From NCBI GenBank assembly GCA_964471535.1, contig CAYYHA010000030.1, positions 1 through 30,918 of the forward strand: a DNA stretch of 30,918 bases, read 5' to 3'. Under the pieces are notes generated by a model. That model was not told where the DNA came from. It worked only from the letters and a program-made list of their open reading frames with translations, and made no database searches. This document shows positions 16,853 to 25,392 of this stretch, in pieces; the stretch's first letter is position 1, and every line of letters begins with the position of its first letter. This DNA comes from CAYYHA01 sp964471535 (GTDB lineage: Bacteria; Myxococcota; Myxococcia; SLRQ01). Made by a program: the position numbers and the translations under genes.

Positions 16853-17666
16853 TCCCGAGACGCGCCTCAACCGCTGGCCACGGGTCTTCGTCGCCCCCCT
16901 CTGGTTCTGGCTCGGAGGCATGGCGGGGGGAGCCCAGGTCTTTGGTGTGCTGCAGGACCGCCTCGGAGCGCCGCATCCTCAGGCGGCAAGGTGGGGCTCG
17001 ACCCTCGCCTTCACGCTCGTCTCGGCCGGTGCACTGCTCCTCACACTCGAGTTGGCTCGTCCGCTGCGCCTGTGGCGTCTCCTCGTCACCGTCCGGCCGG
17101 CGAGTCCCCTCTCCATCGGTGCCTGGACGCTCACGCTCTTTGCTGGAGGCAGCTTCGGCGCAGCGCTCGGCGCGTGGGGACTCCTGCCCCCATCTGTCGG
17201 TGCGGTACTGGCCTGGGCTGCGGCGCTGCTCGCGTTTCCTCTCATGGGGTACACCGGTTTGCTCCTGGTGGGGAGCGCCCGCCCCATTGGGAGCGCCAGT
17301 GTCCTTCCAGGCCCGCTCTTCCTCACCCTCGGCCTCCTCTCCGGCGCGGCGCTGCACGCGCTCCTTGCCCCCATCACGGTCCCGGAGGCGGCAGTGACTT
17401 CGGCTCTGCGTCTGCTCGGGGCCGGTGCCTGTGGGCTGCTCCTCCTATGGCTTTGGCGCCTCAGCCGCCGGCGGCGCGGCGAGCCCCGACTCCGGTTGCT
17501 CACTCGCGGGCGCCTGGCGCCCTACCTGTGGGGCGGCCTCGCCCTGGGCACCGCACTGCCGGCGCTCGCCCCCGATCCTTGCGCGGCGCCCGTGGCGGGA
17601 CTCACGCTTCTCGGCGGCTTCGCCCTCCGCTTCGCCCTCTTCAACGCCGACCTCGAGAAACGGTGA
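16842..17666 (+). CDS. nrfD: NrfD/PsrC-family membrane quinone-interacting subunit
   Basis: A 274-residue polytopic protein with about eight hydrophobic helices and the family pattern early on: WFWLGGMAGGAQVFGVLQD in TM1, then LELARPLRLWRLL and RPASPLSIGAW after TM2. NrfD-type subunits bind quinone or quinol and carry no heme, unlike the cytochrome b gamma subunit FdnI. The 11-bp overlap with the beta subunit shows co-translation. Together they would form the membrane module of a formate:quinone oxidoreductase. The C-terminal RFALFNADLEKR faces the cytoplasm by the positive-inside rule. Confidence 0.85.
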   Translation: MRPDPETRLNRWPRVFVAPLWFWLGGMAGGAQVFGVLQDRLGAPHPQAARWGSTLAFTLVSAGALLLTLELARPLRLWRLLVTVRPASPLSIGAWTLTLFAGGSFGAALGAWGLLPPSVGAVLAWAAALLAFPLMGYTGLLLVGSARPIGSASVLPGPLFLTLGLLSGAALHALLAPITVPEAAVTSALRLLGAGACGLLLLWLWRLSRRRRGEPRLRLLTRGRLAPYLWGGLALGTALPALAPDPCAAPVAGLTLLGGFALRFALFNADLEKR

Positions 17667-17693
17667 TCGGGGCGGGGAGGCCCACCGTCGACA

Positions 17694-19913
17694 CTACTCG
17701 GGAGCACGCTCGCCCGCCTCCGGCGTCCGCTCCTTCGCGCCGCCCTCCTCTTCGCCCTTCGGCCCGCCCTGTGCTGTGCCCTGCGCCCCACCGGCGGGCG
17801 TGCCCGGGCGCGGCAAGGGATGGGACTGTACGGTGTCGGAGGGCAGCTCGATGGTCTCCCCTTCGATCACTTCGGTGGTGGCTCCGCCGGGAATCCGGAA
17901 CTCCACACGGCGGTTGCGCTCCCGGCCCTCCTTCGTCTCGTTGCTGGCCACCGGCCGCTCCTCGCCATAGCCGATCGCCTCGAGCCGCGCCGGGTCGATG
18001 CCCTTCCGGATGAGGTAGGCGCGGACCGCGTCGGCCCGGCGCTGCGAGAGACGCTTGTTGTAGGCGTCGGACCCGCGGCTGTCGGTATGGCCCTCGATGA
18101 TCACCTTCTCGATCTCCGGGTGCTCCTTCAGGACGCGAGCGACGTTGTCGAGCAGAGGGTAGGATCGGCGCCGAATCTTGGCCTTTCCAGAGGCGAAGTA
18201 GACCTTCTCCAGGATCTCCAGCTTGTCCTTTCGGATCACGACGAGCTGCTTCTTCTTGCAGCCGAAGTTCTCCTTCACCCCTGGCTCATTGGGGCAGTTG
18301 TCGAGGCGGTCCACGATGCCATCGCCGTCGCTGTCACGATCGGGACAGCCGCGGTTCTCCGGGATCCCCTCCTCCATGGGGCAGCGATCGAGCGCATCGG
18401 TGATGCCGTCACCGTCGTTGTCGGCGTCGGGACACCCGTCCTCGTCCTCGAAGCCGTCGAGGTCCTCGACCTTCGTCGGGCACGCATCGAGGCGGTCCAC
18501 GATGCCGTCCCCGTCCTGGTCGGTATCGGGGCAGCCCTCGTTCTCCTTTGGCCCGGCCTCCTCCGGGCAGCGGTCCTGCCCGTCGTAGAGACCGTCGCCG
18601 TCACTGTCCGTTTCGGGGCATCCCTTCGTTTCCGCGGGACCGGCCTCGTTGGGGCACGCATCCTTCGCATCGGTCAGGCCGTCTCGGTCGTTGTCCGTGT
18701 CAGGGCAGCCGTCCTCGTCCTCGAATCCATCGCGATCCTCCGCGACTTTCGGGCAGCCATCGTTCCGGTCCAGAACCCCATCCCCATCGGTGTCGACGTC
18801 GGGGCAGCCCGCGTTCTCCGGAGCGCCTGCGAGATCGGGACAGCGATCCTTCACGTCGAGGACGCCGTCCCCATCGTTGTCGGGATCGGGGCAGCCGTCA
18901 CGGTCCTCAAATCCATCGCGATCCTCCGGAACATCTACACAGCGGTCGATGCGGTCCTCGATGCCGTCGCCGTCCCGGTCGGACCGGCGCACTCCGTAGC
19001 GCACGCCAACGAAGATGCGATAGGCGGGATTGGCATAGCCTCGGGTGAGCCCCATGCCCAGGCCGCCGAAGAGTTCCACGTTCGCGTCGAGGGCATAGCC
19101 GCCCCCGAGGAGCATCTCCACCGGCGTCGTGTTCCTCCGGCTGAACCACTCCATCGCCGAGAGGGCACCGGTGAGCGCGACGTCGAGGTAGAGTGGACCG
19201 TTGTCCGCGCGCCAGCGCGCGCCAAGCCGCCAGTGGATCTCATCGTCCACGAGGAGGTCGAAGACCTCGTAGCGCCCGCGAAGCAGGTAGCCGAGGTTCG
19301 CCGTGAGCGTAAACGCCTCGATCGACTTGGTGACCGCCAATTCGGGCGTCGCCGTCAAGCCGATATCGCCCAGGTGGCTGTGGGAGAGACCGGTGGGGAG
19401 GGTCAGGTGGAGGATGCCCGCCAGCCCGAAGCCGTAGCGCGCCTCCGAGACGATGCGAAATTTCGGGGAGAGCCGGACGTCACCCACCCCGAAGGCGGCA
19501 AGTGGCGGGAGCCCTCCGGGTGCGACCGGCGCCTCGCTGGGCCGACCCTGGTAGAGCGTCAGGCGGGTGGCCAGTCCCAGCTCGAACCACTCGAGGAAAA
19601 CCATCGACGCAACGAGGTCCGCATCGACTCGGTCTTGCACCAGCTTCCCACCTCGGGAGCCGTCGTCGAGGTAGAGCACCAACGGGTCGCGCTCGTAGGA
19701 GAGCCACAGCGCCGCATCCCAGTTGCCGGGTGCGGCCAGCGTGCCGGATTCGAGGACCAGGATTCCCTCCCGGTCCATCGCCGGTCGCAGGCGCTGCGCG
19801 GGGATCCGACCCGGATCGGAGGCAGTCTGTGCCCCCGCCGGCGCCGCAATCGATCCCACGAGCGTGAGCCCCAGGATGCAGATCCAACCGCCGAGACCCC
19901 TCCCGCCGCTCAT
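17694..19913 (-). CDS. OmpA-family outer-membrane protein with thrombospondin type 3 repeats
   Basis: A 739-residue protein with a signal peptide (cleavage near AGA-QT). About residues 35-300 form a beta-barrel-like transporter region with alternating strands and aromatic ends (LWLSYERDPLVLYLDDG, YGFGLAGILHLTLP, LFGGLGMGLTRGY). Next come eight calcium-binding TSP3 repeats of the form D-x-D-x-DG-x-x-D (for example DTDGDGVLDRNDGCP), nt about 18290-18990. The C-terminus is an OmpA peptidoglycan-binding domain (FASGKAKIR, IIEGHTDSRGSDAYNKRLS, RERNRRVEFRI) that ties the outer membrane to the wall through diaminopimelate. A Pro/Gly/Glu-rich tail follows. ATG 19913 is chosen because the signal peptide begins there; neither it nor the upstream TTG 19940 has a Shine-Dalgarno. 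Confidence 0.92.
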   Translation of the reverse strand: MSGGRGLGGWICILGLTLVGSIAAPAGAQTASDPGRIPAQRLRPAMDREGILVLESGTLAAPGNWDAALWLSYERDPLVLYLDDGSRGGKLVQDRVDADLVASMVFLEWFELGLATRLTLYQGRPSEAPVAPGGLPPLAAFGVGDVRLSPKFRIVSEARYGFGLAGILHLTLPTGLSHSHLGDIGLTATPELAVTKSIEAFTLTANLGYLLRGRYEVFDLLVDDEIHWRLGARWRADNGPLYLDVALTGALSAMEWFSRRNTTPVEMLLGGGYALDANVELFGGLGMGLTRGYANPAYRIFVGVRYGVRRSDRDGDGIEDRIDRCVDVPEDRDGFEDRDGCPDPDNDGDGVLDVKDRCPDLAGAPENAGCPDVDTDGDGVLDRNDGCPKVAEDRDGFEDEDGCPDTDNDRDGLTDAKDACPNEAGPAETKGCPETDSDGDGLYDGQDRCPEEAGPKENEGCPDTDQDGDGIVDRLDACPTKVEDLDGFEDEDGCPDADNDGDGITDALDRCPMEEGIPENRGCPDRDSDGDGIVDRLDNCPNEPGVKENFGCKKKQLVVIRKDKLEILEKVYFASGKAKIRRRSYPLLDNVARVLKEHPEIEKVIIEGHTDSRGSDAYNKRLSQRRADAVRAYLIRKGIDPARLEAIGYGEERPVASNETKEGRERNRRVEFRIPGGATTEVIEGETIELPSDTVQSHPLPRPGTPAGGAQGTAQGGPKGEEEGGAKERTPEAGERAPE

Positions 19914-19919
19914 GGCGTC

Positions 19920-19947
19920 ACTGTACCAGGGAGCGGGCAAAGGCCAA
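19920..19947 (-). promoter_or_regulatory. Possible -35/-10 promoter for the OmpA gene
   Basis: On the minus strand, TTGGCC (19947-19942) and TACAGT (19925-19920) are spaced 16 bp. Transcription would begin near 19913, at the ATG itself, which would fit the missing Shine-Dalgarno and suggests a leaderless message. Each box matches 4 of 6 consensus bases, so this is tentative. Confidence 0.25.
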
Positions 19948-19976
19948 GTTCTGGACTCCAGCCGCTCTGCCGCCGC

Positions 19977-20711
19977 CTAGGGCGAGGCATCGGCATCGAA
20001 GACCTCGAGGAAGGCCTCGGCGAGCCGGTCCATCACCTCCTCCAGCGGGGGGGGGTCACCCAGCTCGGCGGCGAGCGAGGTCACCGGGTGGGCGCCGATG
20101 CCGCAGGGCACGATGAGGGCGAAGTGCGCCGGGTCCGGGCACACGTTGAAGGCGAGCCCGTGGGTCGTGATCCAACGCGAGATGTGGACGCCGATGGCGC
20201 CGATTTTCCGCCAGGGCCCCGGCCCATGGACGCCCCCCAGCCAGCAGCCCACCATCTTCTCCTTCGGCCCTGCGGAGAGGCCGTAGCGTGCGCACACCCT
20301 CGCCATGGTGCGCTCGAGGTCGCCGACGTAGCGGCGTACGTCCCGCCGATCGGGCGCGAGGTTCAGGATGGGATAGGCCACCACCTGACCGGGACCGTGG
20401 TAGGTGACATCTCCGCCCCGGTCGCAGCGGTGCAGGGTGATGCCGTGCTCGGCGAGCACGGCATCGGAGACGAGAACGTTCTCACGACTCGCGCCCCGCC
20501 CCAGTGTCACCACCGGTTCGTGCTCGAGGAGGATCAGGGTCTGCGGCTCGGTGCCCGCTCGCACCCCTTCCGCGATCCGCCGCTGTAGGGCGAGGCCCTC
20601 CGGATAGGAGAGGCGGCCGGGCCGCAGCACACGCACGCGGCGCCGGAGGGCGCTCGCGGCGGTTCGTCGGCTCTGGGGGGTGGGCTCTTCGGGGGGCATG
20701 GGCTGACGCAT
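19977..20711 (-). CDS. lipB: Octanoyl-[acyl carrier protein]:protein octanoyltransferase LipB
   Basis: A 244-residue enzyme that moves octanoate from ACP onto the lipoyl domain lysine, the first step of lipoate synthesis. Seen are the signature RGGDVTYHGPGQ (98-109), KIGAIGVHISR with catalytic Lys169, THGLAFNV, and PCGIGAHPVTSL with catalytic Cys203. The N-terminal 25 residues are a basic, poorly conserved extension; Met5 (20699) is an alternative start. It closes the minus-strand cluster, 22 bp after lpdA, and its product would prime the E2 of the complex encoded upstream. Confidence 0.96.
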   Translation of the reverse strand: MRQPMPPEEPTPQSRRTAASALRRRVRVLRPGRLSYPEGLALQRRIAEGVRAGTEPQTLILLEHEPVVTLGRGASRENVLVSDAVLAEHGITLHRCDRGGDVTYHGPGQVVAYPILNLAPDRRDVRRYVGDLERTMARVCARYGLSAGPKEKMVGCWLGGVHGPGPWRKIGAIGVHISRWITTHGLAFNVCPDPAHFALIVPCGIGAHPVTSLAAELGDPPPLEEVMDRLAEAFLEVFDADASP

Positions 20712-20733
20712 CCCGCTCGTTCACGCAGCTCGC

Positions 20734-22128
20734 TCACGCCTTTCGGTTGATGGCATGGATCGCCTCGCCGATGGCCGCGAGCACCGCCTCCTGTACCGCC
20801 TCCGAGATCGACGGATGCGGGTGCACGGTGAGCCCCAGGTCGAGCGCCACCGCCCCCATCTCGATGCCCAGGGTGCCCTCGCTGATGATCTCCGAGGCGT
20901 TCACGCCCACCGCCTGCAGGCCGAGCAGCGTACCGCTCTCCGCGTCGACCACCGCCTTCACGAAGCCGTCGGTCTCGCCCGTGCCGAGTGCCCGCCCGTT
21001 GGCGGCCAGCATGAACTTCCCCACCTTCACCTCGTGCCCAGCCGCTTTGGCCTCCGCCTCGGTCATGCCGGTGGAGGCGATCTCCGGGTCGGTGAAGATC
21101 GCCGACGGCATCGCCAGCACATCGTAGGCCGCGGGCCTGCCGGCGATGACCTCCGCTGCCACCTCCCCCTGCTTGAACGCCCGGTGGGCGAGGTAGGGCG
21201 CGCCAGTGATGTCACCGACGGCGTAGACGCCGGGCACGTTCGTCTGCATGCGTTCGTCCACTGGAATCGCCCCGCCCTTCCCTGTCTGCACGCCGATCTT
21301 CGCCAAGGAGAGTCGGTCGCTGTTGGGCCGGAAGCCGACGGCCACGAGGACCCGCTCCGCCGGGATCTGCTGCTCCCCCCGCGCGCTCTCCACCGTCACC
21401 GCCTTTCCGTCGAAGCCCTTCGCCTTCGCACCGGTCAGCACCTCGACGCCGAGTTTCTTCAGCTTCCGGCTGACGACGCGGATCAGCTCTGGGTCGACCC
21501 CCGGCAGGATGCCGTCGGTCATCTCGACCACGGTGACCGCCGTCCCGAGCTTCGCGTAGACCGTCCCGAGTTCGAGGCCGATGATGCCCCCACCGATCAC
21601 CACGAGGCGCTTGGGAATCTCCGGGAGGTCCACCGCCTGCTTCGCGCTCCACACCGTCTTCCCATCGAAGGCAAAGCCCGGAATCTCGATGGGGCGGGCC
21701 CCGGCGGCGATGATGCACTGCTCGTAGCGGACCTCCTCCACGTCCTGTGCCGTCTTGACGGTGAGCACGCCGGGCCCCGCAAAGTCCGCCTCGCCCTCGA
21801 TGATCTCGGTGCCTGCGGCCCGGAGCAGCTGTGCGACCCCACCTGTCAACTTGGCGACGATCCCATCCTTCCAGGCGCGGGTCTTCGAGATGTCCAGCTT
21901 CACGTCCTTGGCGGAGAGGCCAAAGGCCTCGCCATGACCCAGCGAGGTGTAGGTCTTGGCCACATGGATGAGCGCCTTCGAGGGAATGCAGCCCCAATTG
22001 AGGCACACGCCTCCCACGCGCGCCTTTTCGATCACCGCCGCCTTCACGCCCAGCTGTCCAAGCCGAATCCCGGCGACGTAGCCGCCGGGCCCTCCGCCTA
22101 CCACGACCGCCTGATACGCACGTGCCAT
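20734..22128 (-). CDS. lpdA: Dihydrolipoyl dehydrogenase (E3)
   Basis: A 464-residue FAD flavoprotein that reoxidises the dihydrolipoyl group of E2 with NAD+. It shows the FAD-binding GGGPGGYVAG (11-20), the redox disulfide GGVCLNWGC (Cys42, Cys47), the NAD-binding GGGIIGLELG, and the C-terminal His438-x4-Glu443 pair (HPHPSISE). ATG 22128 is chosen because MARAYQAVVVGGG places the Rossmann fold at the N-terminus. GGGTGG upstream serves as Shine-Dalgarno, only 4 bp after the E1 alpha stop. An open frame extends upstream but lies inside the E1 alpha gene and is not needed. Confidence 0.97.
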   Translation of the reverse strand: MARAYQAVVVGGGPGGYVAGIRLGQLGVKAAVIEKARVGGVCLNWGCIPSKALIHVAKTYTSLGHGEAFGLSAKDVKLDISKTRAWKDGIVAKLTGGVAQLLRAAGTEIIEGEADFAGPGVLTVKTAQDVEEVRYEQCIIAAGARPIEIPGFAFDGKTVWSAKQAVDLPEIPKRLVVIGGGIIGLELGTVYAKLGTAVTVVEMTDGILPGVDPELIRVVSRKLKKLGVEVLTGAKAKGFDGKAVTVESARGEQQIPAERVLVAVGFRPNSDRLSLAKIGVQTGKGGAIPVDERMQTNVPGVYAVGDITGAPYLAHRAFKQGEVAAEVIAGRPAAYDVLAMPSAIFTDPEIASTGMTEAEAKAAGHEVKVGKFMLAANGRALGTGETDGFVKAVVDAESGTLLGLQAVGVNASEIISEGTLGIEMGAVALDLGLTVHPHPSISEAVQEAVLAAIGEAIHAINRKA

Positions 22129-22132
22129 CGTC

Positions 22133-23515
22133 TCATCCACCCTTTCTCGCCACAGCGAAGAGCTCGCGTGCCTGTTCCTCGAGATGCCACGGCCGCGCCG
22201 CATAGACGTCGTCGAAGAGTGTCTCCCGCGGCGGTGGGGGCTCCGCCTCGGCGCGTCGCACGGCATCGGCCACCGTTGCCGCCGCCTCCTCGGCGAGCCG
22301 CTCCACCTGCGCCTGGCGGAGCACCTTTGCGTCGAGCAGGAAGCGCTCCAGACGCAGGATGGGATCGCGCGCCTTCCACACCTCCACCTCCCGCTCGTCC
22401 CGATAGACGCGGGGGTCGTCGGAACTCGAGTGCGCTCCGATCCGATAGGTCAGGCACTCGAGGAAAGCCGGTCCCTCCCCGCGCCGCGCGCGCCGGGCCA
22501 AGGCAGCCACGGCGGCATAGACCGCCAGCGCGTCGTTTCCATCGACCTGGTAGCCGGGCAGGCCGTAGGCCACCGCTTTCTGCGCGATCGTCTTCGAGCC
22601 GGTCTGCCGGTTCGTCGGCACCGAGATCGACCACTGATTGTTCTGGCAGATGAAGAGCGCCGGTGCCTGCCAAACGGAGGCGAAGTTGAGACCGGTGTGG
22701 AAGTCGGCGCTGCTGGTCGCCCCATCTCCCATGAAGGCGACGGCGAGGGTGCCCTCGGCGCGGATCTTGGCGGCGTAGGCGGCGCCGGCCGCCTGAGTGA
22801 TCTGGGGGCCTATCACCGACGACCAGGAGACCTGCCGCACCGCGCGCGCCGCCATGTGACTGGGCATGTTCCGTCCCTTCGCCAGGTCCGCCGCGTTACC
22901 GAAGATCTGCGAGACATAGGTGAAGAGGTCGAAGCCGCGGTGGAGCATGATGGGCCCCTCGCGCAGCGCAGGAAAGATCCAGTCCTCCGGGGAGAGCGCT
23001 TCGGCGGCGGCCACCGGCACGGCCTCCTGCCCGGTGTGGGCCCCATAGAAGCCGATGCGCCCCTGCCGCTGCAGCGTCATCATGCGCTCGTCCAGGGCGC
23101 GCACGAGGACCATGGTGCGATAGATGCGCAGCGCCCCAGCGCGCGAGAGCCCGGCGGCTGCCAGCACGTCGGCGACCTGCGGCCGTCCCGACGGATCGAG
23201 GAGCCCGAAGGGAAGCACCTGTGGCTCCTCTACGGGGACCAGGTGCGGGACGGTCTCGAAGCGCCCCCAGCGGATGTGGTCGAGGTCGACGCCCGTGCGC
23301 GGAACGGAAGCTTTCCGCCTCTTCGGACCCGAGCGCGTCGCCGCCGGAGAGGCGCTGCGCGTCCCCTTACGCCCCGGCGCATTCGCGGTCGCTTTCTTTC
23401 GCACTGCCTTCTTGGGCGCAGCCTTCTTCCGCGCGGCCGTCTTCCGCCCTGTCCGCTTCCGTGCGGCATCCTTCCGCGCGCTCTTCTTACCTGCACTCTT
23501 CTTCCGGCTCGCCAT
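22133..23515 (-). CDS. 2-oxoacid dehydrogenase E1 alpha (branched-chain type) with histone H1-like basic tail
   Basis: A 460-residue thiamine-diphosphate subunit that decarboxylates a 2-oxoacid and acylates the lipoyl arm of E2. The catalytic part (about 76-460) has GFYGAHTGQEA, the ThDP motif GDG (263-265) ... NN (292-293), and the loop HSSSDDPRVY (362-371). Together with the E1 beta sequence, this loop is closest to branched-chain 2-oxoisovalerate enzymes, which make branched acyl-CoA primers, although a pyruvate enzyme of this type cannot be excluded. The first 74 residues are unusual: 20 of the first 46 are Lys or Arg in AAKK/ARKK-like repeats, as in bacterial histone H1-like and AlgP proteins. 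The start codon follows GGGGAG in the last codons of the preceding small gene, so the tail is truly within the translated frame. Confidence 0.94.
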   Translation of the reverse strand: MASRKKSAGKKSARKDAARKRTGRKTAARKKAAPKKAVRKKATANAPGRKGTRSASPAATRSGPKRRKASVPRTGVDLDHIRWGRFETVPHLVPVEEPQVLPFGLLDPSGRPQVADVLAAAGLSRAGALRIYRTMVLVRALDERMMTLQRQGRIGFYGAHTGQEAVPVAAAEALSPEDWIFPALREGPIMLHRGFDLFTYVSQIFGNAADLAKGRNMPSHMAARAVRQVSWSSVIGPQITQAAGAAYAAKIRAEGTLAVAFMGDGATSSADFHTGLNFASVWQAPALFICQNNQWSISVPTNRQTGSKTIAQKAVAYGLPGYQVDGNDALAVYAAVAALARRARRGEGPAFLECLTYRIGAHSSSDDPRVYRDEREVEVWKARDPILRLERFLLDAKVLRQAQVERLAEEAAATVADAVRRAEAEPPPPRETLFDDVYAARPWHLEEQARELFAVARKGG

Positions 23516-23518
23516 CGC

Positions 23519-23854
23519 CTACTCCCCGCGTCCCGCCCGTGCGACCACGTCGTGGTAGCTGAACTCCACCGAATCCATGTCGACGAGCTGCCCGAGTGCC
23601 TCGAGGAGGGTATCGGTGGTCTTCTCGAAGCCCGGATCCTTCGACGCCGCCATGAACGCGTCCCGGTCGCGCCAGGTGAAGATCTCGGTGAACTCGATGG
23701 GCCCGGTCCGGCGCTTCAGGACCCGCCACTCGATGAGGCCAGGGACCTGGGCATAGGCGTCGGCTGCCCGGCGCGCCCACTCGAAGTACGGGCCGAGGCT
23801 CATCTCCTCCACGCGGTAGCGCAGCATCTGAACGAAGCGGCGTCCTTCCGTCAC
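23519..23854 (-). CDS. Small ABM-fold (dimeric alpha/beta barrel) protein inside the dehydrogenase operon
   Basis: A 111-residue protein starting at GTG 23854, preceded by AGGTGAT. The pattern strand-helix-strand-strand-helix-strand (FVQMLRYRVEE, YFEWARRAADAYAQVPG, IEWRVLKRRTG, FTEIFTWRDRDAFMAA, TLLEALGQLVDM, SVEFSYHDVV) is that of the antibiotic-biosynthesis monooxygenase/stress-responsive dimeric barrel fold. No heme or catalytic His/Trp set stands out. It lies between E2 (41 bp) and E1 alpha (3 bp; its last codons carry the E1 alpha ribosome site), so it is part of the operon. Its function is not known; a regulator or subunit of the complex is possible. Confidence 0.75.
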   Translation of the reverse strand: MTEGRRFVQMLRYRVEEMSLGPYFEWARRAADAYAQVPGLIEWRVLKRRTGPIEFTEIFTWRDRDAFMAASKDPGFEKTTDTLLEALGQLVDMDSVEFSYHDVVARAGRGE

Positions 23855-23895
23855 GACATCACCTGGCCCTCACGGCATCCCCTGGGCGCATCCGA

Positions 23896-25377
23896 TCATC
23901 GCATCGCGAGCATCAGCCGTTCTGGGTGCTCGAGAAGGCCGATCACCTCGTAGGCGAAGGCCGCACCCACGTGTCCATCGATGAGGCGGTGATCGAAGGA
24001 GAGGCTGAGCAGCATGATCTTTCCGGGCACGATCGCGCCATTCTCCACGATCGGCTTGTCCTTGATCTGATGGGGGCCCATGATCGCCACGTTCGGCAGG
24101 TTGATGACGGGCGTGGCGAAGAGACCGGCCTGCTGGCCGAGGGAGGTGATGGTGAAGGTGCTGCCGGTCATCTCCTCGCGCGTGATGGTTCCGTCGCGGG
24201 CCGCCTGCGCGAGTCGCGCGATCTCGGCTCCTATCTCCACGATCGAGAGATGGTCGGCGTTCTTCACCACGGGCACGACGAGCCCCCGGTCGGTCGCGGT
24301 GGCGATCCCGATGTCGTAGTGACCCTGGTAGACGAGCTCCTCGCGCTCCGCGTCGAGGCGCATGTTGAGCTGCGGGTGGCGCATCAGGGCGATCACCGCC
24401 GCCTTCACGAAGAAGGGGAGGTAGTTGAGCTTGACGCCCTGCTCTGCGGCCACCGGCTTGAGTTCCTCCCGAAGGGCGACCAACGCGCGCATGTCCACCT
24501 CCTCCACGAAGGTGAAGTGCGCAGCGGTATTCTTGGCCTCCTGCATCCGCTTGGCGATCACCTTGCGGACGCCGCGGAAAGGCACCCGGGTCTCGCCGCC
24601 CGGGGGCGGCAGGGCCACACCTTCCGGCACGTTGTAGGGCGGCCCCTTCCGGAGCTGCTGCGCCGTTGGGGCCGGGGTGGCCGCCGCCGTCGCACCATTC
24701 GGGCCGCGTCCCGTGACCCGAGCGAGGTCCCCATCCGTCACACGTCCCCCAGGACCGCTGCCCGCCACCTGGCTCAGATCGATCCCCAGCTCCCGTGCCT
24801 GCCGCCGCACCGAAGGCGCGGCGCGCACCCGGGCGGCCGCTGCTGGACGCCGAGGCCCCGGCGCGATGCGCCCGGCCAGTGGAGAGGTGGTGCGCGCGGG
24901 TAGGCCACGCACCAGCCGTGCTGGTGGCGTCCCGTCGAGCGCGTGGGCCGCCTCGTCGGTGGGCCGCGTCTGCGGCGCCTCCTCCGACGGCGCGTCGGCT
25001 TCGGGCGCTGGAGCCGCCGACTGGGGTGCCACCTTCGGCGTGCTCGTCTTCGCCGCGGCCGTGGCCTCGCCGCCGCCCTGCGCCGGCGCCGCGCTCGCCG
25101 CCTGCGCCGATGCCTTGCCGTCGCCGGCAGCCACCCCGTCGCCCGTGTCGATGACGACCAGGGTCTCGCCCACGGCAACCACGTCGCCCTCCTTGCCCCG
25201 ACGCTCCTTGACGACGCCGGCCTTCGGCGAGGGGATGGCCACCGTCGCCTTGTCGGTCATGATCTCGAGCAGGGGCTGGTCTTCGCGGACCCGATCGCCC
25301 TCTTGAACGAGCCACTGCACGATCTCACCCTCGACCACACCTTCGCCGATGTCCGGCAGCTTGAACTCGTACGCCAT
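23896..25377 (-). CDS. Dihydrolipoamide acyltransferase (E2) of the 2-oxoacid dehydrogenase complex
   Basis: A 493-residue core subunit. Domains in order: one lipoyl domain (1-78) with the modified Lys43 in TDKA; an Ala/Pro/Glu-rich linker; a peripheral-subunit-binding domain (about 187-222, APSVRRQARELGIDL ... GSGPGGRVTDGDL); and a second linker. The catalytic CAT domain (about 265-493) carries FDHRLIDG with His463 and Asp467. It passes the acyl group from lipoamide to CoA. Two in-frame ATGs exist; 25377 is chosen over 25392 because GGAGAAG lies just before it. The upstream ATG is adjacent to the E1 beta stop codon, so the two genes are coupled. Only one lipoyl domain is present, as in branched-chain type E2. 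Confidence 0.96.
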   Translation of the reverse strand: MAYEFKLPDIGEGVVEGEIVQWLVQEGDRVREDQPLLEIMTDKATVAIPSPKAGVVKERRGKEGDVVAVGETLVVIDTGDGVAAGDGKASAQAASAAPAQGGGEATAAAKTSTPKVAPQSAAPAPEADAPSEEAPQTRPTDEAAHALDGTPPARLVRGLPARTTSPLAGRIAPGPRRPAAAARVRAAPSVRRQARELGIDLSQVAGSGPGGRVTDGDLARVTGRGPNGATAAATPAPTAQQLRKGPPYNVPEGVALPPPGGETRVPFRGVRKVIAKRMQEAKNTAAHFTFVEEVDMRALVALREELKPVAAEQGVKLNYLPFFVKAAVIALMRHPQLNMRLDAEREELVYQGHYDIGIATATDRGLVVPVVKNADHLSIVEIGAEIARLAQAARDGTITREEMTGSTFTITSLGQQAGLFATPVINLPNVAIMGPHQIKDKPIVENGAIVPGKIMLLSLSFDHRLIDGHVGAAFAYEVIGLLEHPERLMLAMR

Positions 25378-25392
25378 CGTCTTCTCCAGCAT

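Noticed and set aside
18290..18990. Tandem DNA repeats or CRISPR-like array
   Set aside because: The periodicity comes from the encoded D-x-D-x-DG calcium repeats; the units vary in sequence and length and remain in frame.
17820..20588. Plus-strand open frame of 922 codons opposite the OmpA and lipB genes
   Set aside because: It is a reading of the antisense of the calcium-repeat region; both underlying genes have clear motifs on the minus strand.
22184..23953. Plus-strand open frame opposite E1 alpha and the ABM gene
   Set aside because: It is antisense to strongly conserved enzyme sequence and shows no domain of its own.
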